Part shown: piece by piece, positions 36,169 through 43,170 of the stretch
Layout of the letters: every line of letters begins with the position of its first letter
Position numbering within the stretch: the first letter of the stretch is position 1
NCBI GenBank assembly: GCA_016871515.1
Contig: VHDE01000003.1
Location: 1 to 64,000, forward strand
Direction: 5' to 3'
Length of the DNA stretch: 64,000 nt
Origin: Verrucomicrobiota bacterium
GTDB lineage: Bacteria > Verrucomicrobiota > Verrucomicrobiia > Limisphaerales > SIBE01
Notes under the pieces: model-generated
What the model was told of the DNA's origin: nothing
Database searches by the model: none
The model's input: the letters and a program-made list of their open reading frames with translations, nothing else
Made by a program: the position numbers and the translations under genes

Positions 36169-36993
36169 TTACGGACGCCCGGACAGTAACTTTTCCCACA
36201 ACGTTTCGTTGAGCAGCGTTTTGGGAAGAAAATCCTTGTCGGTCCGGGTGCTCGTCTGGATTTGGGGATTGAGCGGAAAAGTCATGGTAAAAGTGGTGCC
36301 TTCACTTTCGTCACTTTTGACCTTAATGGTCCCGCCGTGGTGATAGACCCAAAAATAACAGATCATCAGATTGATTCCGAATTCTTGAGGATCATCGATC
36401 CGGACAAAGAAAGGATCGAACACAGAGCGAAGAGCGGCTTGGGGCAATCCCGGACCATTATCGGAGAGTTCGAATTGCATCTGCGGCTCGGAACGGCTTG
36501 AGCCGGGCAAAGCAGAGGCGCGGAGTGAAATTTTTCGGCCGGGCGGAAGGCTAAGGCATTCATCCATGAAGAGCAGCTCGAAGAGGCGATAGAATTTGCG
36601 TTGATCGACCGTGAGCGGCGGAAGCGTTTAGGGCACGTGATTTTCGACGATGATTTTTTTCATCGAACCGCGGTTTCAGTTTAGTCAGAACGTCCGAGAG
36701 CAGATCGCGTAATTTAACCTTGTCGGCAAACAACGAAGGTTTGTCAGAAGCGACTCCGAGAAGCACTCCGAGCAATCCGAACAGAAGCAAGACCGCGCAA
36801 TCCTGCTGATTAAGAACGTCCGGAAATGTCCGCCCTCACCGCCATAGATGTACCAATCGAGCACAACCCCCGAGGGAATGGCCGCGATGGCAATGAGGCA
36901 TAACGTTCTGGTCCGGCGCAACCAAAGGTCAGAAATAAACGAACTATATTCCTTCCGCAGGGCGGCATCGGCTATGTTAGCGGTCTCGGCCAT
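36169..36993 (-). pseudogene. Sensor histidine kinase (PhcS-like), decayed
   Basis: Reading down the minus strand: a start MAETANIADAALRKEYSS leads to a membrane segment (TLCLIAIAAIPSGVVLDWYIY). Then a frame change and a large deletion remove the remaining membrane and H-box regions. A middle piece (KVKLRDLLSDVLTKLKPRFDEK) follows. A second shift brings in IVENHVP, a TAA and TLPPLTVDQRKFYRLFELLF. The rest is a normal HATPase domain (FELSDNGPGLPQAALRSVFDPFF, HHGGTIKVKSDESEGTTFTM). No phospho-acceptor His remains. It is the third member of an operon after the regulator and methyltransferase genes, nine bases after the latter. It is non-functional as a kinase. Confidence 0.8.
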
Positions 36994-37001
36994 AACTTGG
37001 C

Positions 37002-38435
37002 TCAGTTGTTCTTCCGGATGTTCAGGAAAATATTAACGCCCGTTTGGTCCGCGATGACTTCCTTTTCACCGTCGGGCGTCCCCAAATTCTCCAGCTCTCG
37101 TTCGGTCCGGTGGATGACGTTCCATTCGAGCAAGTATTCCATCAAGTGACGTTGAGGATTGCTCGGGTGAATATTGGTGACGCAGAGAAGGCCGCCCGGC
37201 GTGAGCCAGTCATAAAAGAGGGCGATCAAACGTCGGCACACCGAATCGGTCAAATAATCGAACAGGCCGGCGCAATAAACGAGATCGTACCGCTTTTGGC
37301 CGAGATTCTTCAAACCTTTGGCGACGTTGATCGATTCGCGGAGGAGTTCGTCGATAGATTTCGCGACGAACTCGAGTTCAATTTTCGAGCCGGAGAGTTG
37401 TTTTTGCTCGACCGCTCGAGCGCGTGCAAATTCCAAAGCTTCTTTGCTGAAATCCATCAACGTCATGCGGCAGAGATCCAAGGTTGGCGACGAGACAATA
37501 ACATCTCTGACCTCTTTCGCCGGACCGCAGCCTATGTTCAGGACTTCCAGAGAACGGCTGTTGGCTTGGGCACGCGCGGATTCCTGTTCGAGCAACTGCT
37601 TGAGAATGGAGATACGATTCCCATGAGCTTCGGCCGGGGCCGCTTCCAGGAGTAACTTGTTAACCGTTTTGGCAAAAAGTGTCCGTCCTTCGTAAGGACG
37701 CTCGAGAAGCATATTAATCATCTCGTAATCACCAGCGTAACCGAGAGGCTTGGTGAAGGTCCGATGAACGAAACGCGAACAGAGCGTCAGCGGATGGACG
37801 TCGCGACGGATATACGCCTTGTGGATGCTGGCTTGTTCCGGTGGAATTCTGCCCGCCAAAACTTCCAATGTTTCCAGAAATTCACCGGCAACAGGGCGGA
37901 GCGGTTCAACGACGCTTTCGACTATCTCGAGATGGAGTTGCTCGGCATTTTGGGGCGCAGATTGAACGACGGAAATCTCCATTTGCTTCAACCACAAACT
38001 GAGTTCGGAAAGAAACCCTTGGAAGTCGCTGGTCAGGATTTTGAATTCGGGAAGAATTTCATTGTGCCTTCGCAAATCGGAGACAAAGCGTTTGACTTCC
38101 CCGCGGACCAACTCCTTGTCCATCATGATGGAAAGGACATCGATGGCATTCCAGGCATCGACGAGCGTGACTTCGCAGACGAGCATGATCCCGGTGTTGA
38201 CCAAGCTGCTGACGACGCCGCGGCCGGCGTAGAGCGTACGCTCGCCCAGCACGATTCGGAAATCATTCAGGACCTCGCTGAGTTGCAGAATGCTGAACGG
38301 ATTGTAAACCTCGAAAATGGCGTTCTGATTGCTGAAGTGCATCAAAGATCCGCGGACGGGAGTTCCCTGGCTGTTCCGGCATATAATGAAGCTGTCCTTC
38401 TCCCCTTCTAACCCTGGCGCAATCCTATTTTCCAT
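37002..38435 (-). CDS. PhcB-like SAM-dependent methyltransferase
   Basis: 477 aa, intact. The C-terminal half is a class I methyltransferase with the SAM loop LEVLNIGCGPAKEVRDV near residue 298, then DFSKEALEFARARA and the DLVYCAGLFDYLTD strand. Ahead of it is the RRDVHPLTLCSRFVHRT and KPLGYAGDYEMINML stretch that marks the PhcB group (3-hydroxypalmitic acid methyl ester synthesis in Ralstonia). The N-terminal 120 residues look PilZ-like (GLEGEKDSFIICRNS, GRGVVSSLVNTGIMLVCEV), a possible cyclic-di-GMP or protein contact domain. The ATG overlaps the end of the response regulator gene by 11 bases, so the genes are translationally coupled. Methylation of a diffusible fatty acid signal is inferred from family only. 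Confidence 0.75.
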   Translation of the reverse strand: MENRIAPGLEGEKDSFIICRNSQGTPVRGSLMHFSNQNAIFEVYNPFSILQLSEVLNDFRIVLGERTLYAGRGVVSSLVNTGIMLVCEVTLVDAWNAIDVLSIMMDKELVRGEVKRFVSDLRRHNEILPEFKILTSDFQGFLSELSLWLKQMEISVVQSAPQNAEQLHLEIVESVVEPLRPVAGEFLETLEVLAGRIPPEQASIHKAYIRRDVHPLTLCSRFVHRTFTKPLGYAGDYEMINMLLERPYEGRTLFAKTVNKLLLEAAPAEAHGNRISILKQLLEQESARAQANSRSLEVLNIGCGPAKEVRDVIVSSPTLDLCRMTLMDFSKEALEFARARAVEQKQLSGSKIELEFVAKSIDELLRESINVAKGLKNLGQKRYDLVYCAGLFDYLTDSVCRRLIALFYDWLTPGGLLCVTNIHPSNPQRHLMEYLLEWNVIHRTERELENLGTPDGEKEVIADQTGVNIFLNIRKNN

Positions 38436-39048
38436 TTTCGATTTCTTTACGACTCAGACTGACAGAATCCAAAATGTGAACCCATGCCACAACGCTGAGG
38501 TGCAATTGCTGGGCGATTTCACCGGTGCTCTTCCATTGGCCGATAAGCCTGAAAACCTCCAGCTCGCGTTCACTCAAGCTGGTCAAGGAAGGCGTAGGGC
38601 CCGAGCCTTTGCCGCGCAAGTGCTCTTGCAGGAGACGCGCGGAAAGCCGCTCGCTCAGATAGATCTCTCCTGCTAGGACGCGGTGAATAGCCGTTACAAC
38701 GGCGGCCACGCCTTGGCTTGTCATGACATATCCCGAAGCGCCGGCCCGGAGCGCAAGTCTTCCGTAAACAGACTCATTCTGCATGCTCAGAACGATCACA
38801 GGAAGTTGCGGATGAGCGGCGCGAAGATTTCGGGTCAAATCGATCCCACTCGTCTCCTCGAGGCCAATGTCCACGATCACGAGATCGGGCTTCGCTGCAG
38901 GAATATCTTTCAACGCTTTCGCGGCGCTGTCCGCCTCGCCGCAAACATCGAGATCCTCCTCGCGACCGATGCAATTCTTCAAGCCGAAGCGGATAATTTC
39001 GTGGTCGTCCACGATAAAAATCTTCGCTTTCTTTCTTAGCCGCTTCAC
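38425..39048 (-). CDS. NarL/LuxR-type response regulator, damaged
   Basis: 207 aa. The receiver has the acidic pair (Asp14/15) and phospho-acceptor Asp60 (DLVIVDIGLEE), but the invariant Lys of the last strand is replaced by Thr110 (ASGYVMTSQG). The LuxR HTH begins normally (LTSLSERELEVFRLIGQ, TGEIAQQLHLSV), then, instead of the recognition helix (usually V-K-T-V-x-x-H), it runs into VAWVHILDSV and ends. The C-terminus overlaps the methyltransferase ATG. Without a recognition helix, specific DNA binding is doubtful. It is the first gene of the Phc-like operon. It could be translated only to couple the next gene. Confidence 0.7.
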   Translation of the reverse strand: MKRLRKKAKIFIVDDHEIIRFGLKNCIGREEDLDVCGEADSAAKALKDIPAAKPDLVIVDIGLEETSGIDLTRNLRAAHPQLPVIVLSMQNESVYGRLALRAGASGYVMTSQGVAAVVTAIHRVLAGEIYLSERLSARLLQEHLRGKGSGPTPSLTSLSERELEVFRLIGQWKSTGEIAQQLHLSVVAWVHILDSVSLSRKEIENGK

Positions 39049-39177
39049 AGGGTCGTTCGCGTCGCATCATGCGGAAATGGCGCCTCCGAACCAAATGATT
39101 AAGACGATCACTTTTCTGCCCTATTCGGCTCTTGGGCGATCTCTCGACGGCGTTATATGTCGGCTAGCACAATTGTG

Positions 39178-39284
39178 AGTAGCACAGCGTTGACGCTGCA
39201 GAAACGTTCGCAGAGTCGAAACGTTCGTGAAGAATCTCGAGTCGTACGGCGATTTCACGCTTCTGCAGCGTAAACGCTGCGCTC
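39178..39284. repeat. MITE-like element, family F copy 1
   Basis: Terminal inverted repeats AGCACAGCGTTGACGCTGC... (39181-39203) and TTCTGCAGCGTAAACGCTGC... (39261-39283) flank about 57 bases. The interior (AACGTTCGCAGAG, GAAGAATCTCGAG) is also found in the copy at 57367. No transposase is encoded in or near it. The rest of 39049-39457 holds no gene I can support. Confidence 0.8.
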
Positions 39285-39457
39285 CTGTCCTCTGTACGAG
39301 GATTCTATTGCCATGGCTTCCCGTAGCACCGGGGGTTCCCTGGGGCCAAGATTCGCAGACGGCCCGGATTCTCACGCCTTTCCGGTTGCCCCAATCTAAC
39401 CGCAACTGAAAAGCGCCGCGTTAGTGGCGAAAACCGTGTGGCAGAAGTGAATCGAAT

Positions 39458-39763
39458 ATGGGAAGTCCTTTTGACGTGTCGGCCTTGGCCCCAATTAGTG
39501 GTGGCGCAGTTTCATCCGGAACACTCGTCCAGGCGTTACGACAGAGCCTTGAGCAAGCACGAAGTTTGTCAGCATCATCGCGCGCCGAAACGGGTGCCCC
39601 GCACGCATTGGACTCCGCCAACGCGCATAGCGTGCCGCCTGTCGCTTTCGAAACCGTCCGGCCCAACGCGAGCGTAACCGCGGATGGACTGAAAAAGTTC
39701 GCGGAACGAGAGGAAAGAAATCGTGTCGGAATCGAGGCCAACCTTGAATCACTGGGGGCCTAA
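39458..39763 (+). CDS. Hypothetical small protein
   Basis: 101 aa, no recognised family. The front is Ser/Ala/Gly-rich (SALAPISGGAVSSGTLVQAL), with a helix (RQSLEQARSLSASS) and a second charged helix near the end (LKKFAEREERNRVGIEANLES). There is no signal or membrane segment. Codon choice resembles nearby genes, which is the main reason to list it. A GTG-started frame of 21 codons abuts its stop, but 39764-40036 otherwise contains nothing clear. Confidence 0.4.
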   Translation: MGSPFDVSALAPISGGAVSSGTLVQALRQSLEQARSLSASSRAETGAPHALDSANAHSVPPVAFETVRPNASVTADGLKKFAEREERNRVGIEANLESLGA

Positions 39764-40036
39764 GTGTCGAACCTTCAAGACCAACGGTCATTTCTGGCAA
39801 AGTTTGCTTCGCGAGCCGGGCAATCATAGCAAATCCGCAGCGCGTCTTTCTTATCTCCACCACTCCGATATCGAGAAGTTACAGGGCAATTCCAACGGAG
39901 CGCCGTCGCTGTGCGATTTCTGCCAGCAGCTTCGGCAATAGTCTACACGCGAACACCAGTCAGTTTGGTCAGTTTGTTATTTATCCATTGCTTTCCTTCA
40001 GCCGACGCGGTCTAAGATTTGGCGGATGGTTGTCTT

Positions 40037-41017
40037 ATGACTGGCCGGCAGTTGATTCTGATTCTGAGCGATATTCATTACGCGTCGAAAGCGGAGAAGC
40101 AAAGGGGTTGGCGTGAGGCCGATTTCATCGATAATCCGTTGTTGCGGTTTGGCGTGAAAGCGTATCGTCACCTGATCTGGCGCAAAGACCCATTTGCTCA
40201 CAATTACTTGCTGGACCGTTTCCTGGAGAGAACTGGCGGCGCCGATTACGTGTTAGCGAACGGCGATTACTCGTGCGACACAGCATTCATCGGCTTAAGC
40301 GACGACGCTTCGTATGAAAGCGCGCGCGAATGCGTAACCAAACTTCGGCAAAAGGCCGGAGCGAAACTTCATTTGACGATTGGAGATCACGAGCTGGGAA
40401 AGACGAGTCTCTTTGGTGGGCAAGGAGGAATGCGATTGGCGAGTTGGTGGCGAACCCGCCAGCAGCTGGGGCTTTCGGACTTTTGGACGCTTGAAGTGGG
40501 CTGGTACGTCCTGGTAGGAGTGACGTCGTCGCTGCTTGCCCTGCCAGTGTACGCACCGGAAACGCTGGCTGAAGAACGAGAAGAATGGCGGCAATTGCGC
40601 AGCGGGCATATCGATCAGCTCGATAAGACGTTCGCTCATCTTAAACCGAAACAGAAAGTTGTGTTGTTTTGCCACGATCCGACAGCCCTGCCGTTTCTTT
40701 TGCGCATTCAGAATGTTAGCTCAAGGGTGGACCGGATTCAGGCGACGGTTATTGGCCACCTTCATTCTGAATTTTTCATGCTGAACAGCCGCATCCTTTC
40801 TGGAATGCCGACCGTTCATTTTCTCGGAACTTCCATTCGGCGGATGAGTGCGGCGCTGCGGGAAGCGCGTTGCTGGAAGCAGTTTCACGTGCGTCTCTGT
40901 CCAGCCCTGGCGGGCATTCAATTACTGAAAGATGGAGGCTACTTAACTTTGGAACTCGACCGCGACGCCGCTCAACCTCCTCAAATTTGTCGCCACCGGC
41001 TGGCTTGGGACATGTAA
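40037..41017 (+). CDS. Metallophosphoesterase (calcineurin-like)
   Basis: 326 aa from ATG 40037 (MTGRQLILILSDIHYAS); a TTG at 40019 is possible but has no better ribosome site. The five metal-ligand motifs of the calcineurin-like fold are in order: DIH (SDIHYAS), GD(Y) (VLANGDYSCD), GDHE (LTIGDHELGK), the H of VLFCHDP and the GHLH pair (ATVIGHLHSEF). There is no signal peptide, so it is probably cytoplasmic. Substrate unknown; the insertion between GDHE and FCHDP is longer than in YfcE-type phosphodiesterases. It stands alone. Confidence 0.88.
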   Translation: MTGRQLILILSDIHYASKAEKQRGWREADFIDNPLLRFGVKAYRHLIWRKDPFAHNYLLDRFLERTGGADYVLANGDYSCDTAFIGLSDDASYESARECVTKLRQKAGAKLHLTIGDHELGKTSLFGGQGGMRLASWWRTRQQLGLSDFWTLEVGWYVLVGVTSSLLALPVYAPETLAEEREEWRQLRSGHIDQLDKTFAHLKPKQKVVLFCHDPTALPFLLRIQNVSSRVDRIQATVIGHLHSEFFMLNSRILSGMPTVHFLGTSIRRMSAALREARCWKQFHVRLCPALAGIQLLKDGGYLTLELDRDAAQPPQICRHRLAWDM

Positions 41018-41085
41018 TAATGCCTCCCATTTCGGATTCGAGGATTGAGGCGCGCCGCAAAAGTTGAACGTTTCAGTAATTTGGT

Positions 41086-41316
41086 TCAACGTTCAGGCGG
41101 TTGATGCAGCCACTGGCGAACGGCTTGGCAAATGCGCTCCGGTTTTTCGCGAATCAGTTGTTTCAGGACTTCGATTGTTATCCGTTCGGGCGCCGGCCGG
41201 TTTAGACCAAAATCCATGATCAGTTTTGATTTCGCCTTTTCCAATGAATCAGGACCGTCGAGATCGCCGAAATCACCGAAATCGATCTCTGGCGGAATTT
41301 GATTCGCAGGCTTCAT
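41086..41316 (-). CDS. Small protein resembling FliF C-terminus
   Basis: 76 aa from an ATG at 41316; the frame is open back to 41448, so it could have 44 more residues. The first part is acidic (IDFGDFGDLDGPDSLEKAKS). The last 30 residues (ITIEVLKQLIREKPERICQA then VRQWL) resemble the FliG-binding tail of flagellar MS-ring protein FliF (I-REKPE--AQ--R-WL). No flagellar gene is near. It is either an orphan tail of a deleted fliF or a short protein that uses the same helix. The match is short and was made by eye. Confidence 0.4.
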   Translation of the reverse strand: MKPANQIPPEIDFGDFGDLDGPDSLEKAKSKLIMDFGLNRPAPERITIEVLKQLIREKPERICQAVRQWLHQPPER

Positions 41317-41516
41317 TAGGTCGATGGAGCTGTCCAGTTTTGGAACTGTTGCCTGGACAGAGTGTCTATTTTCGGGACGAAATGGCAAACTGAAACCAAA
41401 CCAATTTTGCAGTGCGGCGGCAGCCGAAGGATGGAAATTGCACCTCAATCGTGCAACGCATTAACAGCAATCGAGAGAGGGCTAAAGTCGGATCGACCGA
41501 AAGAAGAGTGAAATGG

Positions 41517-41590
41517 CGGGAGTGGCGGGGCTCGAACCCGTAACCTCTGCCGTGACAGGGCAGCGCTCTAACCAATTGAGCTACACCCCC
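41517..41590 (-). tRNA. tRNA-Asp(GTC)
   Basis: A 74-nt cloverleaf on the minus strand. The acceptor stem GGGGGTG pairs with CACTCCC. D arm GCTC-AATTGGTTA-GAGC; anticodon stem CTGCC/GGCAG with loop CTGTCAC, giving anticodon GUC (Asp). T arm with loop TTCGAGC and stem ACGGG/CCCGC, one mismatch at the outer pair. Discriminator G, with CC after it in the genome. Confidence 0.95.
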
Positions 41591-41604
41591 GCAAGGGGAG
41601 AGGG

Positions 41605-41633
41605 AAACTAAGAGAACACTTTAAGCAAGTCAA
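41605..41633 (-). promoter_or_regulatory. Promoter of tRNA-Asp
   Basis: On the minus strand TTGACT (41633-41628), a 17-base spacer and TAGTTT (41610-41605), placing a start about 8 bases before the tRNA 5' end. The -35 box is near consensus. Confidence 0.55.
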
Positions 41634-41660
41634 CGGCGAAGTCACGGAATCTAAAAAACG

Positions 41661-41752
41661 AAAAAAAACGATTCGGGCAGCAGACGCCAAGGAGGTGGGG
41701 GTGGGGAACCCCGCTGAAGAAACGTACCGCTACCCGAATCAAAAGCTCTTTT
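41661..41752 (-). ncRNA. Candidate small RNA with C-rich anti-SD loop
   Basis: A 12-bp stem, GATTCGGGTAGC (41740-41729) with GCTGCCCGAATC (41681-41670), is followed on the minus strand by eight T (41668-41661) after CG, a good intrinsic terminator. The interior holds a small GGGGTTCCCC hairpin and the single-stranded run CACCCCCACCTCCTTGG. CACCTCCTT is the anti-Shine-Dalgarno string of 16S rRNA, so this RNA could pair with ribosome sites of mRNAs. A promoter fits just upstream. It does not match the motifs of SRP, 6S or tmRNA that I know. Unproven. Confidence 0.5.
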
Positions 41753-41758
41753 CGAAAT

Positions 41759-41786
41759 AAATTAAAACTCGCTTAAATTTTTTCAA
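41759..41786 (-). promoter_or_regulatory. Candidate promoter of the small RNA
   Basis: TTGAAA (41786-41781) and TAATTT (41764-41759) on the minus strand with a 16-base spacer, about 20 bases before the hairpin. The region is A/T-rich against the surrounding DNA. Confidence 0.45.
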
Positions 41787-42008
41787 CCAAGTTATCCATG
41801 ACGGAGAATTCGTACCGCCGGATAATAGCTTGAGTTCCTTTTTTGTGAAGTCTTATTTTTCGGTTTTTACCGACACGGCGGCACCGAAATTCACCGTTTT
41901 TCTCGAACTGTCGAGCAGAGAAGTTTGAAAACCGATATGACGCGATATGACCGAGCGAGTAACTTTGCTGCAACCTTTTGGCATATTCAGTGTCCTTGCC
42001 CTAGATAG

Positions 42009-42680
42009 ATGCATAAGCCCAAGCCGGACCCGGTCACGAACGACATGATTGACGTTAGCCAATTTGAGACCTTTATGAAGGCGTACCAGAACATGGTATT
42101 CACAACGGCTATGCGTCTGGTCGCAAACCCGGCGGAGGCCGAAGATATTTCCCAGGAGGTGTTCCTCAAAGCGTATGAGCGGTACTAGGAATTGCGTGAA
42201 AGTCCGACGGTAGGAGGGTGGCTGAAGACGGTCGCAACCAACCTCTCGTTAAATCATCTGTCCCGCTACCGATCGCGCTGGCGCTTTTTTTCCGAGATGG
42301 TGTCTGCATCGGACGAGGATGAGTCGCCGGTCGAGATTCCTGCTCCGGATACCATGAATCGAAGTCTCGACGAAGCTGATTATCGCCGGATGCTGGAACG
42401 TGCGCTGCAAAAGTTGCCCGGCGCGCAACGTGTCCCGCTGGTCCTCTATCACTTTGAAGATTACAGTTACGAGGAGATCGCCGAGAAGCTCAAGGTTTCT
42501 TTGAGCAAAGTAAAAACCGATATCTTTCGCGCCCGCGAAACTCTTCGCCGAAAACTCAATCTTCAGACCGCAGCTGAAGACCCTTGGAGTGATTTCAAAC
42601 CACAGCACGGGACTGCCTCGTCGAAAGCGTCTAAGCCGCCCGGTGACTGGCGCGTCACTCGCGAACTGCTGATGGCGTAA
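42009..42680 (+). pseudogene. ECF sigma factor with in-frame TAG
   Basis: A 224-codon frame from ATG 42009 broken only by TAG at 42186-42188 (codon 60). Region 2 lies before and across the stop: FMKAYQNMVFTTAMRLVAN, EDISQEVFLKAYERY, [TAG], ELRESPTVGGWLKTVATNL. Region 4 follows intact (LPGAQRVPLVLYHFEDYSYEEIAEKL, KVSLSKVKTDIFRARETLRRK). No frame change occurs. A restart at TTG 42192 would give 162 aa without the first half of region 2 and could not bind core polymerase or the -10 element normally. An anti-sigma-like gene follows 18 bases later. Suppression of TAG, a recent mutation or a sequencing error are the options. Confidence 0.8.
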
Positions 42681-42698
42681 CCCGAATTAAATCGCGTT

Positions 42699-43163
42699 AT
42701 GGAAAACGATTATAATCAACAATTGGAAAAATCGATCCAGTTCGAACTGGAAAAGTTGCCGGACCTGCCGGCCCCGGAGACATTGATTCCGCGCGTGCTC
42801 GCGGCGCTGGAGGCCAGAGCGCGCGCGCCGATTTGGGAAAGGTCGTGGTGGAATTGGCCGCGGCGCCTGCAGGCTGTTTCTGCGGCGCTGGCCATTACGT
42901 TGGTCGGCGCCATTTTGTATGGAGGCCACTTGCTTTCAGGCCGGCTGGCCGTGAACGCGGGCCAGCAAAGCGTCGCCGATTGGTGGCTCGGTTTTGCCTG
43001 GGTTGCCGAAGTGCTCGGCACATTAGGATACGCTCTCCTGATTGTTGGGCGTTCGATCGAACAGCATTGGTTCGTAGGAATTTCGGCACTGATCTTCATC
43101 ATGTACCTGACTTGCATCGGAGTGGGCACCGTCTGTTTTCGAGTCGCGATCAGCAAACGCTAG
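42699..43163 (+). CDS. Membrane protein, probable anti-sigma factor
   Basis: 154 aa. Its place directly after an ECF sigma gene and its layout (about 55 cytoplasmic N-terminal residues, then membrane segments) suggest an anti-sigma factor. The front (MENDYNQQLEKSIQFELEKLPDL...LIPRVLAALEARA) is an amphipathic helical region able to hold a sigma factor. It lacks the HxxxCxxC zinc motif. Helices: LQAVSAALAITLVGAILYG, WWLGFAWVAEVLGTLGYALL and FVGISALIFIMYLTCIGVGT. The signal it responds to is unknown. With the sigma gene broken, this protein may be idle. The next gene starts eight bases later. Confidence 0.7.
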   Translation: MENDYNQQLEKSIQFELEKLPDLPAPETLIPRVLAALEARARAPIWERSWWNWPRRLQAVSAALAITLVGAILYGGHLLSGRLAVNAGQQSVADWWLGFAWVAEVLGTLGYALLIVGRSIEQHWFVGISALIFIMYLTCIGVGTVCFRVAISKR

Positions 43164-43170
43164 CTTTGTG

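Noticed and set aside
41661-41752. SRP RNA, 6S RNA or a known riboswitch
   Set aside because: The SRP GGAAG/GCAGCC loop, the large 6S bubble and the conserved cores of common riboswitches are missing.
41773-41973. A 66-codon minus-strand frame before the small RNA
   Set aside because: Covers the RNA's promoter-like boxes, has no ribosome site and no family resemblance.
4506-42188. Stop-codon reassignment as the cause of in-frame stops
   Set aside because: TAA (4506), TGA (8019) and TAG (42186) all occur inside frames, together with frameshifts and deletions, and all three are also used as normal ends of clean genes.
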